Shown here: positions 1 through 8,449 of the stretch, in pieces | How the letters are laid out: every line of letters starts with the position of its first letter | Numbering within the stretch: the first letter of the stretch is position 1 | NCBI GenBank assembly: GCA_937974625.1 | Contig: CALJVJ010000259.1 | Location: 1-47,453 of the forward strand | Origin: an uncultured Saprospiraceae bacterium | GTDB taxonomy: Bacteria; Bacteroidota; Bacteroidia; Chitinophagales; Saprospiraceae | Length of the DNA stretch: 47,453 nucleotides | Reading direction: 5' to 3' | Translations under genes and position numbers: made by a program | The notes under the pieces: model-generated | What the model was told of the DNA's origin: nothing | Databases searched by the model: none | What the model saw: the letters and a program-made list of their open reading frames with translations, nothing else

Positions 1-1061
1 GACGTATTTTTAGAGAAAGCTTTTAAATAATTGCCCCCTTCAAATAAGTATTGCAAGCCAATATTCCAGATTAAATCTCGATACGTGGAATCTCTTTTGT
101 ATAAACCAAATTCTGCGTCTACACCCAAAGGTGTTTTTAAAAGGTAAGGATAATTAGTGGCTAAGACTAGTTGCTGTGTTTCAGGACGCAATTGTTCAAA
201 TTCAAAATGAATCCGTTCACCTTTACCAAATTGATTTTGGAATTCTGCATCAATATCACCCGTAATTAACACTTTCCCTGTTTCTTGGTTATTAGGTAAG
301 ACACCAATCAAAAAATCAAAACGATTGGCTTTTTTAGGGGCTAAAAATAAATTAACCGTGGCTTCATTTTTTTTGAATCGAACAGCAGGGGAGCGACTTT
401 CTTTGATAAAAGGTAGTTCCGCTAATTTATCCGAAGCCGCAATAATTTTATCTTTTTGGTATAAATTTCCTTTTTTTAACCCTAAATAATTTTCTAAATA
501 AAATTGATTCAACTGCCCATCCCCTTCTGTTTTTAGATTGGCTAATCGGATTAATTGCCCTTTATCCAAAAATAATTTTCCTGTTACTGCTTCCTCCGTT
601 ATTTGTACGTCTGTTAAACGAACATGGGCAAAAGGATAACCATTATTCTCGGCATATTCTAATAATTTTTCTTGACTATTTTTTAGTTGAAAATAGCTGA
701 TAGATTGATTTAGTAGCCTTTCTAAACCTGTTCGCTTTAATATCGTTCGTTCGATATTAGCGTTACTAATTTGAAAATTATTATACCGCTTTCCTAAAAA
801 TAAATGGGCGGTATAAATAGTATCTTTTTGAATTAAACTATCAATCGAAGCAGTCAAAAACGCAGCTTGTCGTAGGCTATCTATTAAGTGATTGAGTGTT
901 GTTGGAATGGCGGTCGTATCTGTGAGTGGGTATGATTTTTCAAAATTTGGTGTTGAAGTTTCGCTTTTAGAAATCACATGTAATTGTACGTTCTGAGTAA
1001 ACCCTATTGAGGCGTATGGCAGAAAGAAAAATAAAAGTATATTTCTAATAAAGTCATTCAC
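1..1061 (-). CDS. BamA/TamA-like outer-membrane protein, C-terminus cut by window edge
   Basis: The minus-strand frame is open from 1061 to the window edge (353 codons seen, no stop), so the 3' end is missing. The only standard start after the in-frame stop at about 1080 is GTG at 1061-1059. It is followed by a hydrophobic signal peptide ending near residue 23 (AxxGFTQ). Residues about 75-160 look like a POTRA-type segment (GYPFA at 141-145). A second such segment at about 165-240 leads into a region rich in alternating, aromatic strands typical of an outer-membrane barrel. The family (BamA, TamA, FhaC-like) assembles or translocates outer-membrane proteins, and the truncated barrel prevents a finer assignment. 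It is divergent from the gene pair at 1199, with 137 bases between. Confidence 0.7.
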   Translation of the reverse strand, partial: MNDFIRNILLFFFLPYASIGFTQNVQLHVISKSETSTPNFEKSYPLTDTTAIPTTLNHLIDSLRQAAFLTASIDSLIQKDTIYTAHLFLGKRYNNFQISNANIERTILKRTGLERLLNQSISYFQLKNSQEKLLEYAENNGYPFAHVRLTDVQITEEAVTGKLFLDKGQLIRLANLKTEGDGQLNQFYLENYLGLKKGNLYQKDKIIAASDKLAELPFIKESRSPAVRFKKNEATVNLFLAPKKANRFDFLIGVLPNNQETGKVLITGDIDAEFQNQFGKGERIHFEFEQLRPETQQLVLATNYPYLLKTPLGVDAEFGLYKRDSTYRDLIWNIGLQYLFEGGNYLKAFSKNT

Positions 1062-1198
1062 TTGTATAAGAACGTTGGTTTAAGTCATCTAATTATTTAC
1101 TCAAGCAAGTTCCTAATTCTGAGTATCGGGAAATGCACAAGCTATAGCAGCTATTAACTCAAAAGTAAACCATTCTAACATCTTCCTGTTTCACAAAC

Positions 1199-1345
1199 AT
1201 GAAAAAAGAAAACTTACCAGAAAAAATATGTATCGTTTGTGGTTTACCCTACAAATGGCGCAAAAAATGGGCAAAAAACTGGGAAGAAGTAAAGTACTGT
1301 AGTGAAAGATGTAGAAGGAATAAACAACAGAAAAAAGAAAATTAA
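1199..1345 (+). CDS. DUF2256 small zinc-ribbon-like protein
   Basis: This is a 48-residue basic protein with two CxxC-type pairs: CIVC at residues 11-14 and C-S-E-R-C at 34-38. A KWRKKWxKxW segment lies between them. That spacing and the Trp/Lys-rich centre match the DUF2256 family, a putative zinc-binding small protein of unknown function. Its stop codon (1343-1345) is one base before the ATG of the cryptochrome gene, so the two are almost certainly translated from one mRNA. From memory, DUF2256 genes often sit beside or fuse to cryptochrome/photolyase genes, which suggests a shared light or DNA-repair role, but that is inference. Confidence 0.82.
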   Translation: MKKENLPEKICIVCGLPYKWRKKWAKNWEEVKYCSERCRRNKQQKKEN

Positions 1346-1346
1346 C

Positions 1347-2882
1347 ATGCCAAAAACACTAAGACTAATTCTAGGTGACCAATTAAATCTTCAACATTCA
1401 TGGTTTGAGAAAATAGATAAGGACGTCCATTATCTACTAATGGAAATGCGTCAAGAAACAGATTATGCCAAACATCATATTCAGAAGGTCATTGGTTTTT
1501 TTGCTGCGATGCGGGCGTTTTCAACAACGCTAAAAGAACAAGGGCATCAAGTTATTTATTATCAACTTGATGATTCAAAAAATAAGCAAAGTCTAACGGA
1601 AAATTTACAGCAAATAATTGAAGGATTGAGTATTGAGAAATTTGAATATCAATTGCCCGATGAATACCGTTTAGATGAACAATTAAAAGCTTTTTGTCAA
1701 AAAATGGCTATCTCCTCCTCTGTCTCAGACACGGAACATTTCCTGACTGAAAGGCACGAATTAGCCGACTTTTTCAAAGGAAAAAAGACCTATTTGATGG
1801 AGTCATTTTACCGTTCCATGCGGAAGAAGTACCACATTATGATGGATGGGGATAAACCTATCACAGGTAAATGGAATTACGATAAAGAAAATAGAAAAAA
1901 ACTGCCGAAAGACCATGTACCTACTCAGCCTTTTATGTTTGAGCGAGACGTGACGGACATTCACGATATGATTCAATCCACCGATATTGAAACGATTGGT
2001 AATGTGAACCCAAAAGCATTTTTATGGCCAATTAATCGAGCTGAATCGTTACAGCTACTAGATTTTTTTAATAAAAACTGTTTACATTTATTTGGCGCTT
2101 ATCAAGATGCGATGACTCCGAATTATTGGTCATTATACCACTCTAGATTATCATTTTCTATCAACACAAAAATGCTCTCGCCTTTAGAAGTAGTACTAAG
2201 TTCAATAAAACATTGGAACGCTAATTCAGAAAAAATAAGTATCGCACAAATCGAAGGATTTGTTCGTCAGATTATCGGTTGGCGAGAATATATGCGTGGT
2301 ATTTATTGGGAAAAGATGCCTGAGTTTAGGCAGTTAAATTTCTTTGAAAATAAAAGAGCTTTACCCAATTTCTTTTGGACTGGACAAACAAAAATGAATT
2401 GTCTAAAGCACTCCATTGGTCAGTCATTGGATTATGCGTATGCCCATCATATTCAACGCTTGATGGTTACAGGTAGCTTTACCCTACTCGCAGGTATTGA
2501 CCCAGATGAAGTAGATGAGTGGTATTTGGGCATTTATATGGATGCTATTGAGTGGGTTGAAATTACGAACACCAGAGGTATGTCTCAATTTGCGGATGGT
2601 GGAATAGTAGGAACTAAACCTTATGCCGGGTCTGCCAACTACATTGATAAAATGTCGCATTATTGTGGAACCTGTTTTTACAAAAAGAAAGAAAAAATAG
2701 GCGCAAAAGCGTGTCCGTTCAACAGCCTTTATTGGCATTTTTATTTTAGGAATAGAGAAAAGTTAGAAAAAAATCCACGAATTGGAATGGCTTATCGTAC
2801 ATGGGATAAAATGGATACCACAAAAAAAGAAGCAATTATTCAACAGGCGGAAGAATATTTAACCAATATCAACACACTTTAA
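1347..2882 (+). CDS. Iron-sulfur bacterial cryptochrome / (6-4) photolyase-type protein
   Basis: This is a 511-residue flavoprotein of the FeS-BCP (PhrB/CryB) group. It either repairs (6-4) photoproducts in DNA with blue light or senses light, using FAD, a lumazine-type antenna and a 4Fe-4S cluster. The N-terminus (LRLILGDQLN) is typical of the family. Four cysteines at 352, 440, 443 and 456 have the spacing of the cluster ligands I recall for Agrobacterium PhrB (350, 438, 441, 454). The DTRGMSQFADGG-like stretch is the FAD-pocket region, here N-T-R-G-M-S-Q-F. A longer reading frame begins at 1302, but it overlaps the DUF2256 gene and adds 15 unlike residues, so ATG 1347 is chosen. Confidence 0.92.
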   Translation: MPKTLRLILGDQLNLQHSWFEKIDKDVHYLLMEMRQETDYAKHHIQKVIGFFAAMRAFSTTLKEQGHQVIYYQLDDSKNKQSLTENLQQIIEGLSIEKFEYQLPDEYRLDEQLKAFCQKMAISSSVSDTEHFLTERHELADFFKGKKTYLMESFYRSMRKKYHIMMDGDKPITGKWNYDKENRKKLPKDHVPTQPFMFERDVTDIHDMIQSTDIETIGNVNPKAFLWPINRAESLQLLDFFNKNCLHLFGAYQDAMTPNYWSLYHSRLSFSINTKMLSPLEVVLSSIKHWNANSEKISIAQIEGFVRQIIGWREYMRGIYWEKMPEFRQLNFFENKRALPNFFWTGQTKMNCLKHSIGQSLDYAYAHHIQRLMVTGSFTLLAGIDPDEVDEWYLGIYMDAIEWVEITNTRGMSQFADGGIVGTKPYAGSANYIDKMSHYCGTCFYKKKEKIGAKACPFNSLYWHFYFRNREKLEKNPRIGMAYRTWDKMDTTKKEAIIQQAEEYLTNINTL

Positions 2883-3258
2883 CCACTTATTAACTAAAGT
2901 CCGTTATCTTAAAAAGATAGATTTGTTATTTTTGCAGATACCTTAGGCATTTGTCTATGAATTTTAAAAAATACGAACTTGGTTTATGCTGATTATTCCT
3001 ATTATTATTGGATAATAAAAAATGATGATTTTAAAAAGAATATTGTGAATTTGCAGGATGTTTTCCCCCGCTGGCGGGGGTAAGGGGGTGGAAATAACGG
3101 ATACATTTGAATAAGCTATTAAAATTCCTCCCCCCTGCCCCCTCCAAAGGGGGAGATAGCTCTTGCAAACTAAAAATATATTAGAAGATTTAGTCAAAAT
3201 CTCTTTTTAAAACTTAGGAATAATCGCTAGAACCTATATTCGTGCTACGAAAAAATCC
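2883..3258. other. Intergenic region with repeat, no gene
   Basis: 376 bases separate the cryptochrome from batB. A short hairpin (TATCTT/AAGATA) lies near 2910. The main content is the GC-run inverted repeat at 3065-3155, listed separately. An apparent 77-codon minus-strand frame runs through the repeat, but it encodes only Pro/Gly-run low-complexity residues and is not credible. TATATTCG at about 3233, close to the TAnnTTTG box, may be the batB promoter, weakly supported. Confidence 0.6.
3065..3155. repeat. GC-run imperfect inverted repeat (REP-like)
   Basis: In an otherwise AT-rich spacer, a left arm (3065-3095) starts with the hairpin CCCCCGC-TG-GCGGGGG. It continues as TAAGGGGGTGGAAAT. 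The right arm (about 3125-3155), read on the other strand, begins with CCCCC-TTTGG-AGGGGG and continues as CAGGGGGGAGGAAT. The arms therefore form an imperfect inverted repeat about 31 bases long around a 30-base AT-rich centre, with each arm able to fold by itself. Elements of this look are scattered in many Bacteroidota genomes. Whether this one is multicopy cannot be seen from one window. Confidence 0.6.
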
Positions 3259-4296
3259 ATGCCCTTTCGTTTTGAAAATATTGATTACTTATACGCTTTG
3301 TTGTTAATACCAATTTTTATGGTATTATTCTGGTTGATACAACAAGCAAGAAAAAATGCGTTTGCCAAATTTGGTAATAGCACTTTATTATCCCAATTAA
3401 TGCCCGCCTATTCAAAATATAAGCATACGGCAAAGTTTGTTTTACTACTTTGTGGATTAGCGTTTCTAATTGTAGGCTGGGCAAATCCACAATGGGGAAG
3501 TAAAAAAGAAAAAGTCAAGCGAAAAAGTGTTGATATTTTTATTGCTTTAGATATTTCTCAAAGCATGATGGCAGAAGACATTCCGCCAAATAGAATGGAA
3601 CGGGCTAGAAAATTTTCTCAAAAGTTAGTAGATAAATTAAAAGGAGACCGTTTAGGCATCATTTTATTTGCAGGTAATGCGTATATGCAAATGCCGTTGA
3701 CTACAGACTACGCAGCAGCTCAATTATTTTTGAGAAGTGCCAACCCTAGTCAAGCCCCAGCTCAAGGCACCGCTATAAGCGAAGCGATAGATCTAGCGGA
3801 ACAATCTTTTGAGGAAGATAATAAACAGCATAAAGCCATCATTATTATATCGGATGGCGAAACGCATGACCAAGATGCTTTGGATAGAGCAAAAACGGCA
3901 GCTGAAAATGGTCTGCTTATTTATAGTGTAGGAGTAGGCACCCAATCCGGTGGATTTATTCCAACGATTATTGGTGGACGGTCAGATTATAAACGAGATA
4001 AAACAGGAAATCCTGTTAGGACTAGTTTAAATGAAGTTATGATGCAAGATTTGGCAGATGAAGGAAATGGTTTCTATTTTAACTTATCAGGAAGCGATGT
4101 TGAAGAAGTATCCGTTGCATTAAGGAATAGCATTGACCAAATGGAAAAAAGAGAATTTGAAGCAAGAGTATTTAATGAATATGAAAGTTATTTTCAATAC
4201 TTTATAGCCATCGCCATTTTATTTTTAATTACGGAATTTTTGTTGTCGTATCGAAAGAATAAGTGGCTGGGGGAGAAAGATTTATTTGGAAAGTAG
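3259..4296 (+). CDS. batB: BatB-like VWA-domain membrane protein
   Basis: The protein has 345 residues. Two N-terminal membrane segments (about 8-27 and 58-76) are followed by a von Willebrand A domain with an intact MIDAS DxSxS (D98-I-S100-Q-S102). A TAIS threonine and the ISDGETHD stretch carry further metal-site residues. A C-terminal membrane helix lies at about 313-332. This is the BatA/BatB architecture (aerotolerance/stress envelope proteins); the placement before a TPR protein and BatD makes BatB the better call. The usual upstream partners (MoxR ATPase, DUF58 protein, BatA) are absent from this side. batC follows after 20 bases, so the genes are co-transcribed. Confidence 0.88.
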   Translation: MPFRFENIDYLYALLLIPIFMVLFWLIQQARKNAFAKFGNSTLLSQLMPAYSKYKHTAKFVLLLCGLAFLIVGWANPQWGSKKEKVKRKSVDIFIALDISQSMMAEDIPPNRMERARKFSQKLVDKLKGDRLGIILFAGNAYMQMPLTTDYAAAQLFLRSANPSQAPAQGTAISEAIDLAEQSFEEDNKQHKAIIIISDGETHDQDALDRAKTAAENGLLIYSVGVGTQSGGFIPTIIGGRSDYKRDKTGNPVRTSLNEVMMQDLADEGNGFYFNLSGSDVEEVSVALRNSIDQMEKREFEARVFNEYESYFQYFIAIAILFLITEFLLSYRKNKWLGEKDLFGK

Positions 4297-4316
4297 ATTT
4301 ATAAAATCAACTGATT

Positions 4317-5033
4317 ATGAAAGCATATTTTTTATTGTTTCTCACTTTATTTTTTGGTGGAGAAATATTTGCACAGTCGGCACATAAACTATTGCGCAGT
4401 GGAGACAATGCCTACGAAGATGAAAATTTTCAGGGAGCAGAGGAGCGGTATCGAAAAGCGCTAGAAGAAAAAAAAACAACCAAAGGTTCTTATAATTTAG
4501 GCAATTCGATTTATCAGCAAAAAAGATTTGATGAAGCCATTCGGCACTATTCTAATGCAGCAGAATCTGCTAAAGACAATACCACCAAATCTAGTGCTTA
4601 TCATAACCTAGGCAATGCCTTATACGCCAAACAAGACTTTGAAGAAAGTATCAATGCTTATAAAAATGCGTTGCGCTTAGACCCAAAGGATGTAGAAACT
4701 AAATTTAATTTAGGGCAAGCCCAACGTCAATTACAAATTCAACAGCAACAACAGCAGCAGCAGCAAAATAGTGACTCCAAAGAAGGGGAACAAGACCCTG
4801 ATGACCAAGAACAGCAACAAGAAGGAGAGGAACAACAAGACCAACAGCCGCAAGAGCAACAACAACCTGTTGGGGATGACCAAAAAGAACAAGAGCAACA
4901 ACCTCAACCAAAAGATTTGAGTAAAGAGGAGGCAGAGCAACTATTGGAAATCATGGACGAGGAAGAACGAAAGGTGCAAGAGAAAGTGAAGAAGAAACAA
5001 TCTAAGCCTTCGAAATCAAGTAAGGACTGGTAA
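4317..5033 (+). CDS. batC: BatC-like TPR protein with Gln/Glu-rich tail
   Basis: A signal peptide (residues 1-20, ending IFAQ) is followed by about three tetratricopeptide repeats. One is the canonical NLGNALYAKQDFEES-type repeat, followed by NAL-RLDP-KD. From about residue 140 to 215 the chain is almost entirely Gln, Glu, Asp and Pro, encoded partly by runs of CAA/CAG (4741-4770). A Lys-rich end follows. BatC is a periplasmic scaffold thought to assemble with BatA and BatB. The Gln runs are likely length-variable between strains. The gene sits 20 bases after batB and 143 before the half-batD. Confidence 0.85.
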   Translation: MKAYFLLFLTLFFGGEIFAQSAHKLLRSGDNAYEDENFQGAEERYRKALEEKKTTKGSYNLGNSIYQQKRFDEAIRHYSNAAESAKDNTTKSSAYHNLGNALYAKQDFEESINAYKNALRLDPKDVETKFNLGQAQRQLQIQQQQQQQQQNSDSKEGEQDPDDQEQQQEGEEQQDQQPQEQQQPVGDDQKEQEQQPQPKDLSKEEAEQLLEIMDEEERKVQEKVKKKQSKPSKSSKDW

Positions 5034-5063
5034 CTACAGGATGAACGACTGTTCCCGAAGGGT

Positions 5064-5082
5064 GAATGTTCGGGGAACATTC
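5064..5082. repeat. Perfect 8-bp hairpin in the batC-batD spacer
   Basis: GAATGTTC at 5064-5071 and GAACATTC at 5075-5082 pair perfectly around GGG. A wider alternative stem pairs TGTTCCCGAA (5050-5059) with TTCGGGGAACA (5069-5079). There is no T-run, so it is not a standard terminator. It may stabilise or process the bat mRNA, or be a short intergenic repeat. Confidence 0.5.
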
Positions 5083-5176
5083 AAAGGAGAGAACCGCAAG
5101 CGGATGGGAGGGCATTTTGTAGATTGTGTTCTTAGACGTTCTAAACTAGATAGTATAAAATTTAAAAAATTACTTC

Positions 5177-5758
5177 ATGAAAAAATTAGTAACTTTTATT
5201 GCTTGTTTTATGATGATAAATGTATTGGTATTTAGTCAAGAAGAAGCAAAGTTAACCGTGGAAGTAAGTCGAGATTCTATTTTACTCGGAAATTACATTG
5301 AGGTAAAGTTTACAGTAGAAAACGCTACTGTGGATAATTTTGAAGCGCCTTCTTTTGAAGGGTTTACTATTGTTAGTGGGCCAAATCAATCTTCTAGTAT
5401 GATGATTAATAATGGAGCAGTGACACAAAGCGTTGCTTATAGTTATTATATCGAACCGCAGGATATTGGTTATTATTTTATTGAACCTGCCTATGTGGAA
5501 ACAGATAAAGGGCCCTTGGCGTCTATACCAGTAGAAGTTTTAGTGGTCGCTAATCCAGATGGCATTATTCAACAACCTCGGCAAAATAATAGAAACGATT
5601 TTTTCAATCGGGATGATTTTTTCGGCGGCGAAAATTTCTTTGGTGGCAATGACTTTTTTAATGATTTTTTTAATAAAGAAAAAAATCCACTTTTACAGGA
5701 TATGGAGCCTAGCAAGCCTCAGAAAAAAAAGAAGAAGCGTAAAATTTATAAGTTGTAA
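5177..5758 (+). CDS. Truncated BatD-like protein (N-terminal domain only)
   Basis: This is a 193-residue secreted or anchored protein: signal peptide 1-21 (ending VFSQ), one Ig-like BatD domain at about 23-120, then an Asn/Asp/Phe-rich linker with repeated D-D-F-F-G/N units and a Lys-rich C-terminus. Its domain aligns along its length with the first domain of the next gene (shared patterns: F-x-APSF, GP, Q-S/K-V-A/S-Y-SY, P-x-x-x-G). It therefore looks like a partial duplication of batD, or a BatD split into a short and a long protein. No frameshift joining it to the next gene is evident: stop at 5758, new signal peptide at 5810. Its function is unknown beyond being an envelope protein of the bat cluster. 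Confidence 0.75.
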   Translation: MKKLVTFIACFMMINVLVFSQEEAKLTVEVSRDSILLGNYIEVKFTVENATVDNFEAPSFEGFTIVSGPNQSSSMMINNGAVTQSVAYSYYIEPQDIGYYFIEPAYVETDKGPLASIPVEVLVVANPDGIIQQPRQNNRNDFFNRDDFFGGENFFGGNDFFNDFFNKEKNPLLQDMEPSKPQKKKKKRKIYKL

Positions 5759-5809
5759 GTTTGTAATCAAAGTTTAAAGATTTAGATATATTGATAAGCA
5801 TTTACTTAA

Positions 5810-7546
5810 ATGAATTTTTTGAAGCACATTTCCTTATTATTTCTCCTTCTGACAATTTGTATCGTTGGTTTTGCACAAGTAAGTTTTGTAGCAAGTACAG
5901 ATGCCAAGCAAGTGGTCGAAAATGGTTACTTCCAAGTAACCTATACACTTAATAACGCAAGAGGAGGTAATTTCAAAGCACCTTCCTTCAAAAAATTCAA
6001 AGTACTAAATGGGCCTAGTCGTTCTATGAGTACGACCATTATTAATGGAAATGCCACTCAAAAAGTATCCTATTCCTATTCTTTACAACCTAATAAGGTA
6101 GGAAAATTTACGCTTGCACCAGCTACAATAAGTGTCAACGGAAAAACCTTAAAATCCAACGCATTACTGATTGATGTTATAAAAGCAAGTGAAGCGAGTA
6201 AAAATGCGTCCGAAGAACAACAACTATTTGTCAAGGCAGAAATAGACACCAACCTAGTTTATGTTGGTCAGCAATTAGTCGTTGATTACAAATTATATAC
6301 CACCGTCAATATTGAAAATTACGATATTGCCTTCGAACCGGAGTACCAAGGTTTCTTTGCAAGAGACATTCGTCGTTTTGATTCTAGACAGGTAAGAGAA
6401 GTTGTTGATGGTGTCCAATACATAACAAAGGTTTTAAAAAGAATTGCTTTATTTCCTCAGCAAACGGGGTTGCAAACGATTGCTCCTATGACCGTACGAT
6501 TAGGCGTAATAACGGGAAATAAGCGTCCAAACAGTTTCTTTTTTAGTAATCAAATTAAGCCAGTTAATGTCCAAACTAATCCATTAGATATTAATGTGAA
6601 ATCATTGCCCACGCCTGTTCCGCCATCCTTTAGTGGTGCGGTTGGCAAGTACGCAATGAATTCTTTTGTTGATAAAACCAATATTACTACAGATGATGCG
6701 ATTGCTATTAAATTGACAATCCAAGGCAATGGAGACATTAAGCGTTTACAACCACCTAATTTAAATTTTCCAAGTGTATTTGAAGTTTATGAGCCCAAAG
6801 TTTTAGATGAAGTATCCCAAGAATCAGGAGGTACCTTAAAGGGGCAAAAAACTATTGAATATCTAGCCATTCCAAAACAAAAAGGGCAGTACCAGCTAAA
6901 TCCATCCTTCACCTATTTTGATACAGATAGTGCTAAATTTATTACACTTGTACCAAATGTTTTCAATTTAAACATTAGACAAGGCAAAGGCACGCCTACC
7001 ACCCAATTACCCGTTACACCCAAAGAAGTCAATAAAGATATTCGATACATAAAAACAGCCACCTCATTTAATAGTAAAGGCACGCCTTTTCCCAAGACAG
7101 GCCTATTTTACGGCTTATTATTATTGCCTTTTTTAGTATTGGGTGGCGCATATGCCTATAAGCGATTACTCGCTAAAAACGGCAATATTGATATTGCTTT
7201 ATTAAAGAGTAAAAGAGCACAAAAAGTAGCGGAAAAACGCCTAGCAATCGCCAATGAATTTTTGAAAGCCAATAAAAGTAGAGATTTTTATGATGAAGTT
7301 TCGAGAGCTCTTTTAGGCTATGTTTGTGATAAACTGAGTATTCCATTATCAGAATTGACAAAAGATAATGTTCGACAAAAATTACAATCCTTAAAAGTCC
7401 AAGAACAGCACATTACAAATTATATGTCCATTATAAAAATTACAGAAATGGCTTTATTTGCGGGCATGGATAATAGCGCTTCGATGCAAGAAACCTATCA
7501 AAAATCTGTGAAAGTAATCAGTGAAATCGAGACGGAATTGACCTAA
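5810..7546 (+). CDS. batD: BatD family protein (oxygen tolerance)
   Basis: The full-length 578-residue BatD has a signal peptide at 1-22 (ending VGFAQ), tandem beta-sandwich domains from about 23 to 400, a single membrane helix at about 430-450 (GLLLLPFLVLGG) and a cytoplasmic helical tail. BatD is an inner-membrane-anchored periplasmic protein of the Bat stress-tolerance cluster; its exact role is unresolved. It follows the half-length copy by 51 bases. No terminator was found in the 288 bases after it. Confidence 0.87.
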   Translation: MNFLKHISLLFLLLTICIVGFAQVSFVASTDAKQVVENGYFQVTYTLNNARGGNFKAPSFKKFKVLNGPSRSMSTTIINGNATQKVSYSYSLQPNKVGKFTLAPATISVNGKTLKSNALLIDVIKASEASKNASEEQQLFVKAEIDTNLVYVGQQLVVDYKLYTTVNIENYDIAFEPEYQGFFARDIRRFDSRQVREVVDGVQYITKVLKRIALFPQQTGLQTIAPMTVRLGVITGNKRPNSFFFSNQIKPVNVQTNPLDINVKSLPTPVPPSFSGAVGKYAMNSFVDKTNITTDDAIAIKLTIQGNGDIKRLQPPNLNFPSVFEVYEPKVLDEVSQESGGTLKGQKTIEYLAIPKQKGQYQLNPSFTYFDTDSAKFITLVPNVFNLNIRQGKGTPTTQLPVTPKEVNKDIRYIKTATSFNSKGTPFPKTGLFYGLLLLPFLVLGGAYAYKRLLAKNGNIDIALLKSKRAQKVAEKRLAIANEFLKANKSRDFYDEVSRALLGYVCDKLSIPLSELTKDNVRQKLQSLKVQEQHITNYMSIIKITEMALFAGMDNSASMQETYQKSVKVISEIETELT

Positions 7547-7689
7547 ATGTCATCCAAAAAGCTATAAAACATAAAATCTGCTGTTAAAATCGTAAAAAGA
7601 TGCGTTAAACATACGTTAAAGAATTGAGTTCTCTTAACACCCTCCTCTAAAATAATATCCTCGTTATCAATTAGTTACACCGATTTTTA

Positions 7690-7697
7690 TACATTTG
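7690..7697 (+). promoter_or_regulatory. TAnnTTTG -7 box ahead of the OmpH pair
   Basis: TACATTTG matches the Bacteroidota -7 consensus and lies 138 bases before the first OmpH gene. No good TTG lies 19-20 bases upstream, so it is a candidate only. A second match, TAATTTTG, lies near 7770. Confidence 0.35.
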
Positions 7698-7834
7698 TAC
7701 TTAATTTAAAAAAAGTAACTTTTAGTATATTGCAGTAGTCTATAAATAGAAAGCTGACAATAAAATACTAATTTTGTCAGTCTTATTTAGGCAAAACTTA
7801 ATTAGAAATTTAAAGAACCAAAATAGTTTATATC

Positions 7835-8344
7835 ATGAAAAAGTACCTTTTATCTTTAGCAGTCTTATTTTTTGTAGGTACTGCTACCATTTCCGCTCAA
7901 AGAATTGCTGTGGTTGACATTAATCAAGTTTTAGAAAGTTTACCAGAATACAAACAAGCCCAAAAGGATTTGGACAAGCAAGCAGCAACTTGGAGACAAG
8001 AGATTAACCAAGAATACGATGCCATAAAGAGTATGTATAATAAATACCAAGCAGAGCAAGTATTGCTAAGTGATGAAGTTAGAAAACAAAGAGAGGATGA
8101 AATAGTGAATAAGGAAAAATCAGTGCGAGAAATGCAAAAACAACGTTTTGGACCAGAAGGCGCTTTATTCAAAAGAAGACAAGCTTTAGTTCAGCCAATC
8201 CAAGACAAGGTGTACTCTACTATTGAGGATTATGCAAAGTCAAGAGAATTTGATTTTATTTTAGACAAAGGAAGTTCAGCAGGTTTATTGTTTGTAAATT
8301 CTACATACGACAAGACCGATGATATTATTGACAGAGTCAATTAA
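7835..8344 (+). CDS. OmpH/Skp family periplasmic chaperone, copy 1
   Basis: The protein has 169 residues with a signal peptide at 1-21 (ending ATISAQ) and the family opening RIAVVDINQVLESLPEY. A long charged coiled coil spans about 40-115 and a compact C-terminal part ends in FDFILDKG-type sequence. Skp/OmpH trimers hold unfolded outer-membrane proteins in the periplasm for delivery to BamA. It is followed by a second, diverged copy. Such tandem pairs are common in Bacteroidota, usually directly behind bamA, which is not seen here. Confidence 0.9.
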   Translation: MKKYLLSLAVLFFVGTATISAQRIAVVDINQVLESLPEYKQAQKDLDKQAATWRQEINQEYDAIKSMYNKYQAEQVLLSDEVRKQREDEIVNKEKSVREMQKQRFGPEGALFKRRQALVQPIQDKVYSTIEDYAKSREFDFILDKGSSAGLLFVNSTYDKTDDIIDRVN

Positions 8345-8370
8345 TATTTTTAAAAAAATAGTATCAGAAT

Positions 8371-8394
8371 GCGCAAAATTTCTATTTTTGCGCA
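8371..8394. promoter_or_regulatory. 9-bp inverted repeat overlapping a -7 box
   Basis: TGCGCAAAA (8370-8378) and TTTTGCGCA (8386-8394) are perfect inverted copies around a 7-base loop. The right arm contains TATTTTTG (8383-8390), a TAnnTTTG match. The element could be a weak terminator for copy 1, an operator over a promoter for copy 2, or both. There is no T-run after it. Confidence 0.4.
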
Positions 8395-8449
8395 CAATTT
8401 TCAAAAATAGAAAACTACTTTTCAGTTAATCAAAAAAATTCAGAGATTC

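Noticed and set aside
2964..3197. 77-codon minus-strand frame in the cryptochrome-batB spacer
   Set aside because: Its residues come from the GC-run repeat (Gly/Pro runs) and it resembles no protein.
4705..4940. Hydrophobic minus-strand frames opposite batC
   Set aside because: They are the antisense of the Gln/Glu-rich tract, giving Leu/Val runs by composition alone.
5041..5235. 64-codon plus-strand frame between batC and the BatD copy
   Set aside because: It overlaps the following gene's start by 59 bases, crosses a hairpin and has no signal peptide, domain or family character.
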